Assembly (NCBI GenBank): GCA_034359265.1
Contig: CP136892.1
Location: 11,208,501-11,272,500, forward strand
Reading direction: 5' to 3'
DNA from: Canna indica
Taxonomy: Eukaryota > Streptophyta > Magnoliopsida > Zingiberales > Cannaceae
DNA length: 64,000 nucleotides
A program made the translations under genes and the position numbers. The notes beneath the pieces were generated by a model. The model saw only the letters and a list, made by a program, of their open reading frames with translations, did no database searches and was not told the DNA's origin. Positions 1 through 11,835 of this stretch are shown here, in pieces. Position 1 is the first letter of the stretch. Each line of letters starts with the position of its first letter.

Positions 1-181
1 CACATGTGCGTCTCACAATTAGGGATTGGAGCATCAATTACAAATAACGACGTAAGGTATAAATTTTGCTCATCATCTCCTACTGAATTCCTTAATATCG
101 CAAAAGTAGATTGTTGTTTTTGGGATGTTTGATTTTTTTTTAAATTGCTTTTCCACTGTGTTTTCCTTTCATACCCCAACA
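1..181 (+). repeat. 3' end of a copia LTR (family A), cut by the window edge
   Basis: The sequence matches the region just before the primer binding site of the copy at about 16000-16170 and the reverse complement of the LTR end near 44396. It ends in CCCCAACA, followed at 183-194 by a degenerate initiator tRNA-Met primer site (GGGTATTAGAGC against TGGTATCAGAGC). The rest of this LTR lies left of the window. Confidence 0.7.
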
Positions 182-1632
182 GGGGTATTAGAGCCACCTT
201 TAGTGATTTTTGGAATTTTTATATTTTTGCGTTATTATTGCGTTTACGAATTGTTCGCTCCATAAACGTCATGCCGATTTTTGTTTCTGTGGGTTTTTGA
301 GTTGTTCTCTTGGCTCCATGGCTCATGTGATGAACTGAGGTGATAGCCTACTGTCCAAACCTATCTCGGACAGATTGTCAACTCAAAAGCCCCATGGGTT
401 CATGGTTGAACAACCCTAAAAAGCAAAATTTCAACATGTGTTGTACGGACTGTTTTGTGTGGAACTGTAACCCGATTAGCATGTTTCCAATTCTATTTTT
501 TCCTTTCTTTTTATTATATTATGAGATGCATGAAAGGATGATTAATGAGCCCTTTGTGCGTATGATTGTTTGTAATCATGGTTGTGTTGATTGCTTGTAA
601 ATTATTGAAATTTTAGCACTGTATCTTTTAAATAGGGCATGCGTGCTCCTGCCTTCCTCTTGAGAAATCTGGTTGCATTTCACTTCTCTCTCTCCTTAAA
701 CCTTTTCCCAAGGGTTGTTTGGGGTCTTCTACTTTTAGTTTTGTAAAATTAGAAGTTTACTGGCAGATCCACAATGAGCACGTTTGTTGCCCCATTTTGG
801 TGCACGCTTGGAAAGGAGGTGTTCGGGTCCATGTTGATGACGATTTGAACCCCGAAAAGACACTAATGGAACCGACAACCTATAAGATATTTTTGGGCAA
901 CACCTTGGAGAGACGGTGCTTCCAAAAACCCTAGGATGATGACCTTAATTCACCCGGTGGCTCGGGTGGATTCCTTAGATCGTTTATAATCATCCTTATT
1001 TACCTTATGCTTTTATTTATTGCTCTTGCTTCAATTATGGATAACCTAGATAATTATAATTGCATGAAGAATTCCTCCATTAATATTGAGTCTGAATGAC
1101 TAAGGTATTTAGAATACCAATTATGTCTTCCATCGTTATGGGGCATAGAGTGTGCTGTTGTCACAACGGGTTTGTTGTGCACACACAAGGCATTTTGTGC
1201 TAATAGACATGATGCACCTCATATGGCACATTAGATGTGTCTCTACTATCGGCTTGAACGTGACTTACCTTGTTGAGCTACACTTAAGGGTGGGTGTTTT
1301 CTCACTGGAGTATAAGAATGATAGGTCCGAATCAACTAGGGTAATGTTATTTGTTGTGCACACACAATGCCATAGTTACCCTAGAGGCATAAATCGATGG
1401 GTGTCACATAGCAATGTGATCGGTAAAGAGTTACCTACTCATTGACCTATTAGGGTTGGTCGTGTTACATGCGAGACCCGAGTAGGAGAAGTGGAGTTTC
1501 ATCTTCCCCTAAGAAAGTCTACCGATGAGAGCTTCCCGCTTCCCAACCGGAGGGTTATTTGGGAATCACAAAAATTAGTGGAAAACATGATTAATTAATA
1601 GACCTCAATAATCATACATGTAGAATATTAGC
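182..1632 (+). other. Long untranslated leader of copia family A, copy 1
   Basis: About 1.45 kb lies between the primer binding site and the expected gag start. It aligns along its length with 16183-17602 and with the reverse complement of 42950-44395. No open frame is shared by all three copies, so I read it as non-coding. The position equivalent to the gag ATG of the other copies is changed (ATT near 1625). Gypsy LTR sequence begins at about 1633, so this copia copy is cut off before gag. Confidence 0.65.
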
Positions 1633-2071
1633 TAGACTGGACTATGACTATTGGGTCCGGTCGGATCAGACCTAGCAGCGCCCCACCATTCATTCTGGGC
1701 CGAACCAGGCGGCTCCGCCCAACTAAACCTTGAATCAAACTCGAGCCAGAATAAGTGGCTCTACTCAGGGACCCCACCTGGCTACACAAGGATACTTGCA
1801 TCTTACCTTATCAGGAGAGATATGTCATTACGAGCCCACCATCTTCGGGATAGACCTTGGCCCATTTTGGGTAACATCACCGCAACATTTTCGGGCAGCG
1901 TCATCACCTCCACTTGTAATTAATAGAGACACGACGCACCTCAAGTAACCTAATCTAATTTCCATTAACTCCATCTTGGAGTCCCACTGACTTGAGCGTC
2001 GAAATGTCTTTTACAGCCCCCCCCTCCAGCGTCGAACTAGACTAGAAGGCTCCACCTCTCAGGTAGGAACA
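1633..2071 (+). repeat. Partial 5' LTR of gypsy element 1
   Basis: Matches the reverse complement of about 48366-48725. It ends in CA at 2071, immediately before the primer site. The left part of the LTR, which in the related copy carries a 74-bp tandem array, is absent here, so the LTR is truncated at its junction with the copia leader. A C-run lies near 2018-2026. Confidence 0.65.
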
Positions 2072-2073
2072 TT

Positions 2074-2089
2074 TGGCGCCCACGTGGGC
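2074..2089 (+). promoter_or_regulatory. Gypsy primer binding site
   Basis: TGGCGCCCACGTGGGC lies three bases after the LTR end. It resembles the TGGCGCC-type primer sites widespread in plant Ty3/gypsy elements. It fixes the LTR boundary and the plus orientation of the element. Confidence 0.7.
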
Positions 2090-3377
2090 ACGAGTAAAGC
2101 TTACCTCCCCCACAAATGTTGGAACCCGGAGCCAAGCGACCGCCGCCGCACACCAACGACAACGACCCGACGACGACGATCGACCGCAACCTGGTGGTGC
2201 TGAAACAGTGAGGAGCAATGCTCCGGTACCGGCTAATCCTCCCCCTAAAGATCACCAATGTCGAATAGACGATTTGGAGGCTAAAAACCAATGGCTAACA
2301 ACCCAGATTCAGATGCTAATACGATCCCAGGGAAAACCCCCAGCTCAACACGAGCGTTGCCACTCCAACAAGAAGCAATCGGTTCCTGTCCCCCATGGTG
2401 AAGTCTCTAGCAGCCGCCGTCTGGAAAAAGACGATGGTCCCAAGGCCAGGAAGACTGGCACAATTCCCCCTCTAGACGCGTGACCTTTTGCCGAGCACAT
2501 CATGACAATCCGCCTCCCGTCGAGGAGTGAGTTGCCTAGCTACCACCTTGACACCCTACAATGGAACAAGCGACCCCGCGCTACACCTGACGGCGTTCAT
2601 GACTACGATGCTCTATCATGGAGCAACTGATCCAGTACTCTACAAAGACTTTCCAACCTTCTTGGGAAAGACCGCCTTGTTATGGTTTGCCTCTCTCCCA
2701 CAGAAATCTAAACATTCCTTCGAAGACCTCTCCCACGTCTTCTTCAATCATTTTACCACGTCACAGGTATATTACAAGACGACAGATGCCCTCCACTATT
2801 TCAGACAAGGGCAACATGAGCCCTTAAGAGAATACCTAAATATGTTTCAGGTCGTAGTGGCCAAAATTCCCAATCTTGACCCACAGATCGAGCTCTTCTC
2901 CATCCAGCTCGGGCTAAAATCCGAACTCTTCGCCGACCAAATTACCCTGACAGAGCCCAAAGACATAGTCGAGTTTCAGGAGAAGGCCGCCAGCTTCATA
3001 AAGATAGAAGAACTCTAAGAAGCCAAAAAGACTGTTTGGAAAAATCTTGAGGCTGCCATCGAAGGTAGAAATTCGAAAAGGAAGTCAGAAGAGACAAAGA
3101 TCGCTACCTCTCCAAGTAGAACAACAACCTAACACCGAGGTCTTCACCTTGTCCCAGCACCCGATTTGAAAGGTACACACCCCTTAATACCTCAAGAGAA
3201 ACTATCATATAAGAAGTATATTATATGCAACTGCTTAGGCCCCCCGACCGTCCCAAAAATTTAAGATCTGGCGACAAGAGCAAAATGTGTGAGCTCCATT
3301 GAACCTATGGACACACCACTGAAGAATGTGTGGTCCTTCGTGGCCAGATTGAACGATTAATCAGAGAAAGTTGCCTT
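2090..3377 (+). pseudogene. Gypsy gag remnant
   Basis: Two open segments remain. The first (to 2483) is a charged N-terminal region. The second (2527-3018) is a retrotransposon gag core with the recognisable run YNGTSDPALHLTAF and, further on, LWFASLPQKS and SFEDLSHVFFNHF, as in plant Tat-type gag. A stop follows at about 3016; weakly readable gag sequence continues (including DQIE-like GQIERLIRES near 3336-3372) up to the insertion of a solo LTR at 3378. Gag would form the virus-like particle. It is not expressible as one protein here. Confidence 0.75.
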
Positions 3378-5193
3378 TGTTGGCTTAAGGTTTTCAACCT
3401 TGGTCTTAATCTCGGTTTTGATGATAACAAACATGGAACTAATGTTTCAATGAGATATATTTCAGGTTCCATATCGGTTAGCGCACGTCATCCCCGATTG
3501 GAAAAATCGAAGAAATCGGAGAAATCGGCAAGGACGCTCGTCGGCTCTCGGGAATCTTTGAGAAGGGGAGTTTAGGTTTAGGGCGTCTAGTTTATATTGT
3601 AAATCCTCTTTATGATGCATAAGAACCCAAAAACCTAACCCGAACCCCAAAACATGAAAATCCGGAATCGCCCTGAAAATCACTAAGCCTAGGGAGCTCC
3701 TTAGAGGACTATATGACCTAAATAGTTTCTTGACATAAAAAATGGCGGTAATTGTTCTTTGGGTTAAAATTAGATAACGAGGTATTTTTTAAAAAAAATT
3801 GGAAGTCTTTAGCCTAACCATATTTGACCCAAAAGATTAGAAAAATTTCGTTTTCTGAAAACTTGTACTATACCCCAAAAATAAGATTTTGATTCTTAAG
3901 GATTTGATTTTTTAGATATTTTTATTGAATCCAAATGGGGGTAATCCTTATATAATATTTATGTTTTAAAGTTATTAACTTAAAGTTAATAGATGTTATA
4001 TAAGTAGACTTAGTGAAGACGGAATGAGGGGTAATCCTTATATAACATTTATGTTTTAAAGTTATTAACTTAAAGTTAATAAATGTTATATAAGTAAACT
4101 TAGTGAAGACGGAACTAGAAACGAGCAAACAAGCAAAGAAAACCAAGTAACCAAACTGCCCAATCTAGGTTCGGTCGATCGACAAAGGCCAAAAATTGGC
4201 AGAACGTGCTTCAGTCGACCGGATTGAGGATCGCAGAATCACGACTCTGGCATAACAGCTTCGGTCGACCGAATTGGGGATTGATGAGCTTGTGACTCAT
4301 TCGGTCGACCCATCGTTCGACCGAACAGCCCAATTAAGTGACAGAAGGGCAGCGGTCGCTAGACGGTCGATTGGTCATTCGACCGACGATCGACCAACAA
4401 CCGATCGAGCGGCAGTAACGGCTAGTTTTCTGCCCGTTGAGCCGCCCGTTGACGCACCATTTCTTATGAGGGTTATAAATACCCAAGCCTAAGCCTTCCT
4501 TAACAACTTTTGATCACTCTAACACTTCATTGAGTCATCCTTGATCAATTCCAAGCTTTCATTGCGTCAATTCTTGGAAAAACCCTACCTTCATAGTTTC
4601 ACCATCAAAGGCATCAAGAGGAAGCTAGGAATCTTGTTGTGGAGCTAAATACTTTATTGTTTGATTTATTACTCCATTTTGTGTTGTATTTTGTTATTTA
4701 TTTCATCGTATTTGAGCGTACAAGAAGACCTAGTGTTAGGTCTTTTGTGTAAGTGGTATCCTTGGTGTAGAAGATGTAAAGCCACTTGTGTAAACATAGT
4801 TTACTAGGATTAGTTGAGTTGTCCCTTAGGTTGAGGTGGAAGAGTGCTCTCAGTAAGAAGGCGGATGCTTCTAGGTGTGGAAGTACCTTAGGTTGAGAGT
4901 AAGATTCTTCGAGTCAAAGTCCCATGTATAAGGGAAACTATTTAATCTAGTAAACTTAGTTTGAAAATCTTAAATGAGGTGCTTAGGTAGTGGAGTAGGC
5001 ATTGGGGCCGAACCACTATAAATATCTGTGTTAGCATTGTTATCGTTATTTGTGTTTAATTGATTTATTTTTGCTTCCGCATCTAGTTGATAAATTGCAA
5101 ATTGCCTAAATAATTTAAGAAACGATTAAAATCGAAATTAGGCAATAAGTCGACAAAGTCACCACCAATGCGTGTGTGTCATTTCACCCAACA
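3378..5193 (+). repeat. Sirevirus-type solo LTR 1 (TSD GCCTT)
   Basis: The 1816-bp unit begins TGTTGGCTTAAGG and ends CACCCAACA, flanked by the 5-bp duplication GCCTT at 3373-3377 and 5194-5198. Its start and end match the LTRs of the complete element at 32569-40342. No internal region is present, so it is a solo LTR, usually the product of recombination between two LTRs. It carries clustered GGTCGACC-like palindromes (about 4170-4410) and a TATAAATA box near 4475. A tandem pair of about 100 bp (TAATCCTTATATAA...) lies at about 3941-4105. Close to its right end a 25-bp stretch also occurs in the flanking gypsy sequence. Confidence 0.85.
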
Positions 5194-5198
5194 GCCTT

Positions 5199-5905
5199 GA
5201 CCACTAAATCCGACGTGATCGGAGTCGTAGCCAAAGTCGACAAAGTCACCACCAATGCTAGAGCTTCAGTAACACACCACCGCTTGGTGACATAAACAAC
5301 CACCATGGCTCTGAAAGTGAGCGATCCCACCCCCGACGTCAATTGACTACATAACAAGAGGATTTGCCAGAGAAGGTAGATCTGAAACAGAGCCATCCCG
5401 AACCATCATGATCATCAACGAAACGGCTCGGCCATAAAGGCCACGCATACCCACCCCAATAATATCCTTCTATGATACTGACTTTTAAGGGGTTGATATG
5501 AATTTACGTAATCCTGTCGTCATTTTTGTCATGAAAGTTTTGGTGGACCAGGGAAGTTCTGCCGACGTCCTCTTCTACCCTACACTCAAGAAAATGGGCA
5601 TTAGCGAATCTTCGCTACACCCATACCTTGGAGAAGTTGTCGGTTTCTCAAGAGACCACGTAAATGTCAAGGGCTAGTTATGGATAGCCATAATATTTGG
5701 CTATGCACTGAGAACAAAGATGATAGACGTACATGTTCTTGTTGTCCAGTGCGTGAGTCCCTATCGTATGATCTTAGGCCGACCCGACCTCGCTGTCTTT
5801 CCCATCTCGGAGATAGAAGTGAGAGTGATCCATGCATACCAGAGGGAGGCTCGCGCGTGCTACAACGAATGCTTGAAGCTTAGGCTAGTTGAACTCCAGC
5901 CATGA
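5199..5905 (+). pseudogene. Gypsy gag end and aspartic protease remnant
   Basis: From about 5500 the frame reads a retropepsin-like domain: VLVDQGSSADVLFYPTLKKM (the active-site Asp is in DQGSS), then GEVVGFSRDHVNVKG, a stop at about 5675, and after it a segment with SPYRMILGRPDL, the second half of the fold. The protease would cut the gag-pol polyprotein. The stretch 5199-5480 before it is poorly readable gag or spacer. The internal stop makes it non-functional. Confidence 0.75.
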
Positions 5906-6179
5906 ATATCAGACTTAGATACCAGAGGAGACATCCAATAGCAGCCCTAACCCGCCGATGAATTGGAGCCCGTGCAGATTGGGACATCCCTCGAAGAGGT
6001 AACCTACGTGGGAGCACACCTATCCGGTGAGCTCAAAGCTCGACTTAGCGCAATGCTGACCTCTTCGCATGGATGCCTGCCGACATGCTAGGAATATACC
6101 CCTAGGTCATCTGCCATCTGTTGGTCATCGACCCTCGTGTCAAGCCTGTGGCCCAAGAGAACAAAAGCTCATAGTCGAG

Positions 6180-6815
6180 TGACAACAGACATCCCTTGAA
6201 GAGACCACGAAGCTGCTAAAAGCAAAATTTATCAGAGAAATTCATTTCATAACATGGTTCGCGAACATTGTGATGGTCAAAAAGCACTCAAGAAAGTGGC
6301 GAATGTGTGTCGACTTTACCGACCTCTACAAAGCCTGCCCAAAAGATTTCTACCCGTTGCCGAGCATTGACAAACTTGTCGATGGCTCCTCAGGATAGTA
6401 GTATCTGAATTTCATGGACGCCTATTCAGGCTACAATCAGGTTCAGATGCACCTTGACGATGAAGAAAAAAGGACCTTCATCATTGAACATGCAAACTTA
6501 TCTTATAGGGTAATGCCCTTTGGACTCAAAAACATAGGAGCCACATACTAGTGATTAATGAATAAAGTCTTCGAAAAGCAAATCAGTCGTAACATGGAGG
6601 TGTACGTCAATGACATGGTAGCTAAAACGTCTACCACCGACGATCATTGTAACAATCTCATCGAGATCTTCAGCCAGCTTAAACACTACAATATGATATT
6701 AAATCCGAAAAAGTGCGCCTTCGGAGTGCAGGGTGCCAAATTTATCGGCTTCATGCTAACACACCGGGGGATAGAAGCCAATCCAGAGAAATGTCAGACT
6801 ATTCAAGAGATATGA
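6180..6815 (+). pseudogene. Gypsy reverse transcriptase remnant
   Basis: The readable order is ANIVMVKKHSRKWRMCVDFT, YPLPSIDKLVDG, YLNFMDAYSGYNQV, VMPFGLKN, and YVNDMVAKT, the last being the catalytic YVDD motif with an Asp replaced by Asn. Stops interrupt the frame near 6398 and 6552. The segment 6558-6815 is open and ends in the NPKKCAFGV region of the thumb. It would copy element RNA into DNA, but the stops and the changed catalytic motif mean it cannot. Confidence 0.85.
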
Positions 6816-6829
6816 AGCCAACGTAAGAT

Positions 6830-7830
6830 AAAGGAGGTGGAATAGCTCACCGGAAGGATGGCGACACTCTCTAGGTCGGCCGATCGAGCCACTCCCTTCT
6901 TCAACATCTTACGAAAAAAGCAGAACTTCCATTGGGATGAAAATACGAGCAAACCTTCGAAGATTTGAAACGATTTCTCACTAGCCCATCAGTTTTGGAT
7001 AAACCACGATAAGAAAAAACCTTGTTTCTTTACCTCACAGTCACAGAGAACGCCCTTAGCTCGGTCCAGATTCGAGTGTAGGAGAAAGATCAAAAACCAA
7101 TTTACTTCGTCTGCAAAGTCCTCCAAGGACTAGAAATTGGGTACCAAAGGCTTGAAAAGCTCACCTTCTCCCTAGTCATCTCGGCTCGGAGACTAAGGCC
7201 GTATTTCCAGGGCCACCACATTCAGGTGTGCACTGAACATCCAACCAGGTAGGTATTGACTAAACTCGAATTCGCAGGACGAATGATATCTTGGTCGGTG
7301 GAGCTTTCAAAATTCAGCGTCCAATACCAACCTAGAGGTCCCACAAAGGCCCAAGAACTAGCTGACTTTGTTGCCAAGTTCACCAACCAAGAAGATACTC
7401 CTAAACTATAGGAAGTATAGATGTTTTTTGTGGATGATACCTCCAATGAGAAAGGGAGCGGGGCAGGCATCATTCTGGAGAATGGTCAGGGAATCGCCTT
7501 GGAACAATCCCTTTAATTTTATTTTAAAGCCAGCAACAACCAGACGAAGTACGAAGCTCTAATCGCCAGACTAAAACTCGCTCATGAAGGGGAAGCTTGG
7601 AACATCGTCGTAAAAAGCAACTCACAACTTGTCGTGGGACAAGTCAATAGCACTTGCCAAGCCAGGGACCCCTCCCTCGAAAGGTATCTCACATTAGTAC
7701 TTTCTTTAATCACTAACTTTGATAGTTGTGTTATTCAGCATATACATCGGGAAGAAAACACTTGGGCTGACCTGCTATCCAAACTTGCTAGCACCAAAAA
7801 GCCTCAAAATAATAGGTCGGTCATCTAGCA
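6830..7830 (+). pseudogene. Gypsy RNase H region, apparently two RNase H-like segments
   Basis: After the RT comes a first RNase H-like stretch (about 6990-7380) with readable pieces such as YFVCKVLQG and GRMISWSVELS, then a second (about 7420-7830) with FVDDTSNEKGSGAGIILE, NNQTKYEALIARLKLA, SQLVVGQVNS and REENTWADLLSKLA. The second has the D...E...D layout of an RNase H. A duplicated RNase H is a mark of the Tat lineage. Several stops are present. Confidence 0.7.
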
Positions 7831-7897
7831 AGTCCCCGAACATCCGAGCATCCAACCGACCGACACCTCGGTCGAGATCCAAATAATCGAATAAGGC

Positions 7898-8638
7898 ATG
7901 AATTGGAGAACTCCCTACATCAATTACCTAAAACAAGGCGAGATTTCAGAGAACATCTCCAATCCAAGTAGATTTAAAAGAACGACAAGTTACTACACAC
8001 TTTTTGATGACCAGCTTTACAAGATGGGGTTCTCTCGACCGCTCTTCAAGTGTGTCGCCCAACCCCGAATAGCCACCATAATGGCAAAGGTTCACGACGA
8101 CATCTGTGGCAACCACATCAAAGGAAGATCCCTAGCGGCCAAAATTCTCCTAGCCGGCTACTTCTGACCATAGTCGTGGCGATCGACTACTTCACAAAGT
8201 GGATAGAAGATGAACCCCTATCTACAATTGTAACTGATAAAGTTCAAAAGTTCACTTGAAAAAAAATATCATATATAGATTTGGAATACCACGTGAGCTG
8301 GTTAGTGACAACGGAACACAGTTCACAGATCGTCATTTTTTAGAGTTATGCTCAGACCTTAGCATCTGGCAGCTCTTCTCATCCATTGAGCACTCGCAAA
8401 CAAATGGCCTAGCTGAACCGACTAACAATGTAATTATAACAAGATTGAAGAAAAAGCTTGATCGGGTCAAGACATACTGAGTCGAAGAATTACCCGAAGT
8501 ACTCTCGAGTTACAACACAATCACTCAATCTTCTACCTCAGAAACCCCTTACCGGCTTTTCTATGGAGCGGAGGCCATGATCCCTGTTGAGATCGCAGAG
8601 ACCAACCTCCGCAGGATTGCCTTTGAAGAATAGGGCAA
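7898..8638 (+). pseudogene. Gypsy integrase remnant, N-terminal and core part
   Basis: 7898-8167 gives the pre-core region with a HDDICGNHIKGRSLAAKILL zinc-finger-like stretch. A core with VVAIDYFTKWIEDEPLSTI (first catalytic Asp), GIPRELVSDNGTQFTD (second Asp) and SHPQ-like SIEHSQTNGLAEPTNN follows to 8480, and then SETPYRLFYGAEAMIPVEI. A frameshift near 8255 and stops interrupt it. The solo LTR at 8639 splits integrase; its C-terminal part resumes at 11498. Confidence 0.85.
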
Positions 8639-9559
8639 TGTTGGTATAAGATTTTCAACCTTGGTCTTAATCTCGGTTTTGATGATAACAAACATGGAAC
8701 TAATATTTTTTTGGAGAAATAATTTTAGGTTCCATATCGGTTTGTGCGCGTTGTCCTTGAACAGAAAGAATCGAGTAAAAGTGGCTCATAAATAACATTT
8801 CGGTGTATCCCGGGTTACAGGATGAGATATTGTAACATTCCAGAATATCCCGAGTTTTGGAATGGGATGTTGTAACATTCCGGAATATCCCAGATTACGG
8901 GATGGGATGTTGTAACATCCCGGGTGGATGGTGTAATATCCCGGGATGAGTGTTGCATCATTTCCCAAGTCAAAATCGGAGAAATTGAAAGGACGCTCGC
9001 CGACGCTCAAGATTTTTTGGGGAGATAGAGTTTCGGTTGAGGGTGTTTAGAATGATTGTGTAATCCTCTTTTATGATGCAAAACCCAAAAAAATTCTCTA
9101 AGTCTAGGGAGCTCCGTGGAGGGCTATATCACCAATATTTTCTTGGCACCAAAAGTCTCGATAATTATTCATTAGAAAGAAACTAGTTAACGACCGATTC
9201 TTAAGGAATTTTTGGAAATCTTTAATCTATCCATATTTGACCCGAGAGATTATAAAATTTTGATTTTCGTAAATTTATTCTAGACCCCAAAAGTTAGATT
9301 TTGATTCTTAAGAATTTTAATTTTTTAGATATTTTTATTGAATCCAAATGAGGGGTAATCCTTATATAATATTTATGTTTTAAAGTAATTAATTTAAAGT
9401 TAAGAAATATTATATAAGACTAGTGAAGAATCAACAAACTAGAAAAATCAACAAACTGCCCAAACTTGCCAGTTTCGGCTGAACCTCGATCGACCGAGGA
9501 TCGCCCTAGAGCAAGTTCCAACTCGACAAACGAGCCCCATTGCATGAAAATTTGGATTG

Positions 9560-9996
9560 AAGCCTGAGTCCCTGCACTTCCTCCAGTTGTGTAGGATGGG
9601 GATGAAACCGTGCGGATGTCTTGTAGGGCAGAAGATCTACTGCAGCACCGGGCATTTGGGAAAGTCGGGCCGATCAGGTGTCTTCATTCAAGCGAGGGTA
9701 CAGAGGAAGAATGAAATGAAGTGAGAGGCTGGGGGGCAAGGGAAAATACTCGAGTCGATCAGGCTCGACAATTGGGAGAAGCAAAACAAAGGATTTGGTC
9801 GAAAAAGATGCAATGCTATGAATACCATGACCGATCACCATCGATAAAGAAGAATTTTTCAAAATCACTTCGGGTCAGCGGGGCCTTCAAGCATCCGAAA
9901 TACACTGGGGTTGTAAATGACATAGCGTTTATGATAGAAAATGACGACTCCTCTAGAAAAACTTTGTTATTCAAGTTCTTTTTACTAACGAAGTCA
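9560..9996 (+). pseudogene. rps3: Mitochondrial rps3 fragment inserted in a solo LTR
   Basis: Translation of about 9636-9996 gives AFGKVGPIRCLHSSEGTEEE, then [36 protein letters not shown] and [13 protein letters not shown]. These match, as I know the family, the N-terminal third of plant mitochondrial ribosomal protein S3. The 9560-9635 part before it may be intron or other mitochondrial sequence. The reading frame ends at 9997 and the rest of the gene is missing. A nuclear copy of a mitochondrial coding fragment (NUMT) explains it best; transfer through RNA cannot be excluded. Confidence 0.75.
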
Positions 9997-10700
9997 TGAT
10001 TTCAAGTATGTTGCTGGTTCAAAATCAACAAATATTGATAAAAGCTTTAATGCTGGCTTAAAGTCCTAATTAAACAAGGCTAGGCACGAACACGAATAAG
10101 TATTCGTTGTTCTAGAATCTCCTAAAGAAGCGAAATCCTCATCTTCATTTGCGGATACAGGCAGACGCATATGAGTCCACATTTGTTTACCCATCTCCAA
10201 TCGAATCCGCTTCATAAAGGGGGCTCCTAGAGTTTTGGAAACAAATAAATGAGAACTCTCCAACCTCTGAAGCAAAAGCATACACTCCAGCCGTTTCTAG
10301 GGCTGTAGTTCCTTTTTAAGTTCTCCTCGACCCAAAGGTCTGAGAAAGATGCAAAATTCCATAAGTATAGACCGAAATTCATTGAGGTAAATGTCTTCAT
10401 TGAGGTAAATGTCTTCCTTCGGCAGCTGCTTGGAGTAAGAAAGAAGAGGGTCACCCCACTTATTTCTAATGATATCGCCATGCCCCTGGTACCGAGGGAG
10501 TCAGAGCTTTCACTTTCCACTCTCCTTTTTCTCACTCAAGTGAATTGGTTTGAGGTCTACGGGTATCTACTTCCAAGTGAACTCGTTGATTTCTCGCCAC
10601 GCCAGCCACTTCATTCAATCAATCATATGTTCTATTCCATTAAGACTTTTTTCTCTCATTTTCAATTGTTCTTCAATGGCCGACTTATTACACTGCTCGA
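9997..10700. other. Unassigned insert continuing from the rps3 fragment
   Basis: This stretch does not align with the equivalent part of solo LTR 1. It holds short open frames on both strands that I do not recognise, and a direct repeat CATTGAGGTAAATGTCTTC at about 10380-10417. It may be more mitochondrial DNA or another filler. LTR sequence is recognisable again by about 10800-10910. Confidence 0.4.
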
Positions 10701-11497
10701 CTGGATTTCCTAACGGATCTAAATAGATCCATTGATCGACTCTTTTTGAGCCTCAACCTTTGGAATCTTTACATATAGACCGCAAATCTGCCTTCCTACA
10801 GACCAAATGCTTCATTGAACTATTTCTACATATTTGCTAAGACTTCTTGAGCTATTCATTGAGCAAACCCTAGTTTCATAATGAAACATTGATTTGGCCT
10901 TCATTCTTCATTGATTCATCATCAAAAGACATCAAGAGGACTAGGGATATTGTGTTGGAGCTAAGTATATGTTGTATTATTTATTTGCCCCATTACTTGT
11001 GTATTTTCTTGTTTAGCTCATTATTACTCAAGTGTGTAAAGATCTAGTGTGTAGATCTTGAGTTTGGTGATTGCCTCGATATAGAAGTATAAACCCACTT
11101 GTGTAAATTTGGTTAGGAGTGTTCCTTAGGAATTGAGGTGGGAAAGTTCACTCGGTGTGAAAGTGGAGACTTCCGGGTGTGGAAGTGCTTTCGAAGTGAG
11201 TGTAGAGACTTTCCGATGAAAAGTCCTCGATTGTAAGAAACTCTCAACTTAGTGGATTTCTGTGTGAAATCCTAAGCACAGTGCTTAGGTAGTGGAGTAG
11301 GTATTGAGGCCGAACCACTATAAATAAAATGTTTGCATTGTTTACTTAACATATTGAATTACTTGTTGTTTGTCTTGCTTCCGCATTTATCATCCTATTG
11401 TGAATTGCCTAAGTAACAAAGAAACGGTTAAAACTGGAACTAACTAAAGTTTTAGTTAACACACTATTCAACCCCCCCCCCCCTCTATTGTAGGCAA

Positions 11498-11835
11498 TTT
11501 CATTTACAAGCAACACAGAAGCCTGAGTCATCGAGTTGGATCTTATCAAAGAAGAACGAGAGCTCGCCAAGATCAGAGAAGAGACAATGAAACTTAAGAT
11601 TGCCTAGAAATATGACAAATGTGTCAGGCTCAAAAACTTTGCATAAGAGGATATTGTTCTCCAAAAGATCGAACCATAAAGGAAACCAACCAGAGAAGAC
11701 AAGCTTGCTCCAAACTGGGAAGGCCCCTACCAGATCACAAAGGTCATCGACAATGATGCTTACAGAATTGCTGAGCTCTTCGGACGAGAACTCCCACGAT
11801 CTTGGAATGCGACCTCCCTACGGGCCTACTACAGC
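11498..11835 (+). pseudogene. Gypsy integrase C-terminal part
   Basis: The frame reads VIELDLIKEERELAKIREET, then, after stops, KLAPNWEGPYQITKVIDNDA and YRIAELFGRELPRSWNATSL. This is the usual C-terminal tail of plant gypsy integrase. It is the continuation of 7898-8638, separated by the solo LTR. Stops near 11608 and 11643 interrupt it. Confidence 0.8.

Larger units (their letters stand above)
8639..11492 (+). repeat. Sirevirus-type solo LTR 2 (TSD GGCAA), with foreign insert
   Basis: It begins TGTTGG at 8639 and is flanked by GGCAA at 8634-8638 and 11493-11497. Its first 900 bp and last 600 bp align with solo LTR 1, for example the shared stretches around 9300-9420 and 10910-11440. The middle, about 9545-10700, has no counterpart in LTR 1 and contains mitochondrial rps3 sequence. 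The right end reads CTATTGTA rather than the usual CA. A C14 run lies at 11471-11483. At about 8800-8960 there is a local cluster of ATCCCGGGAT-like repeats. Confidence 0.8.

Noticed and set aside
2037..2291. Minus-strand open frame of 84 codons
   Set aside because: It lies opposite the gypsy primer site and gag and has no independent support.
10066..10713. Open frames of 70-102 codons after the rps3 fragment
   Set aside because: I could not match them to any mitochondrial or nuclear protein; composition does not show coding.
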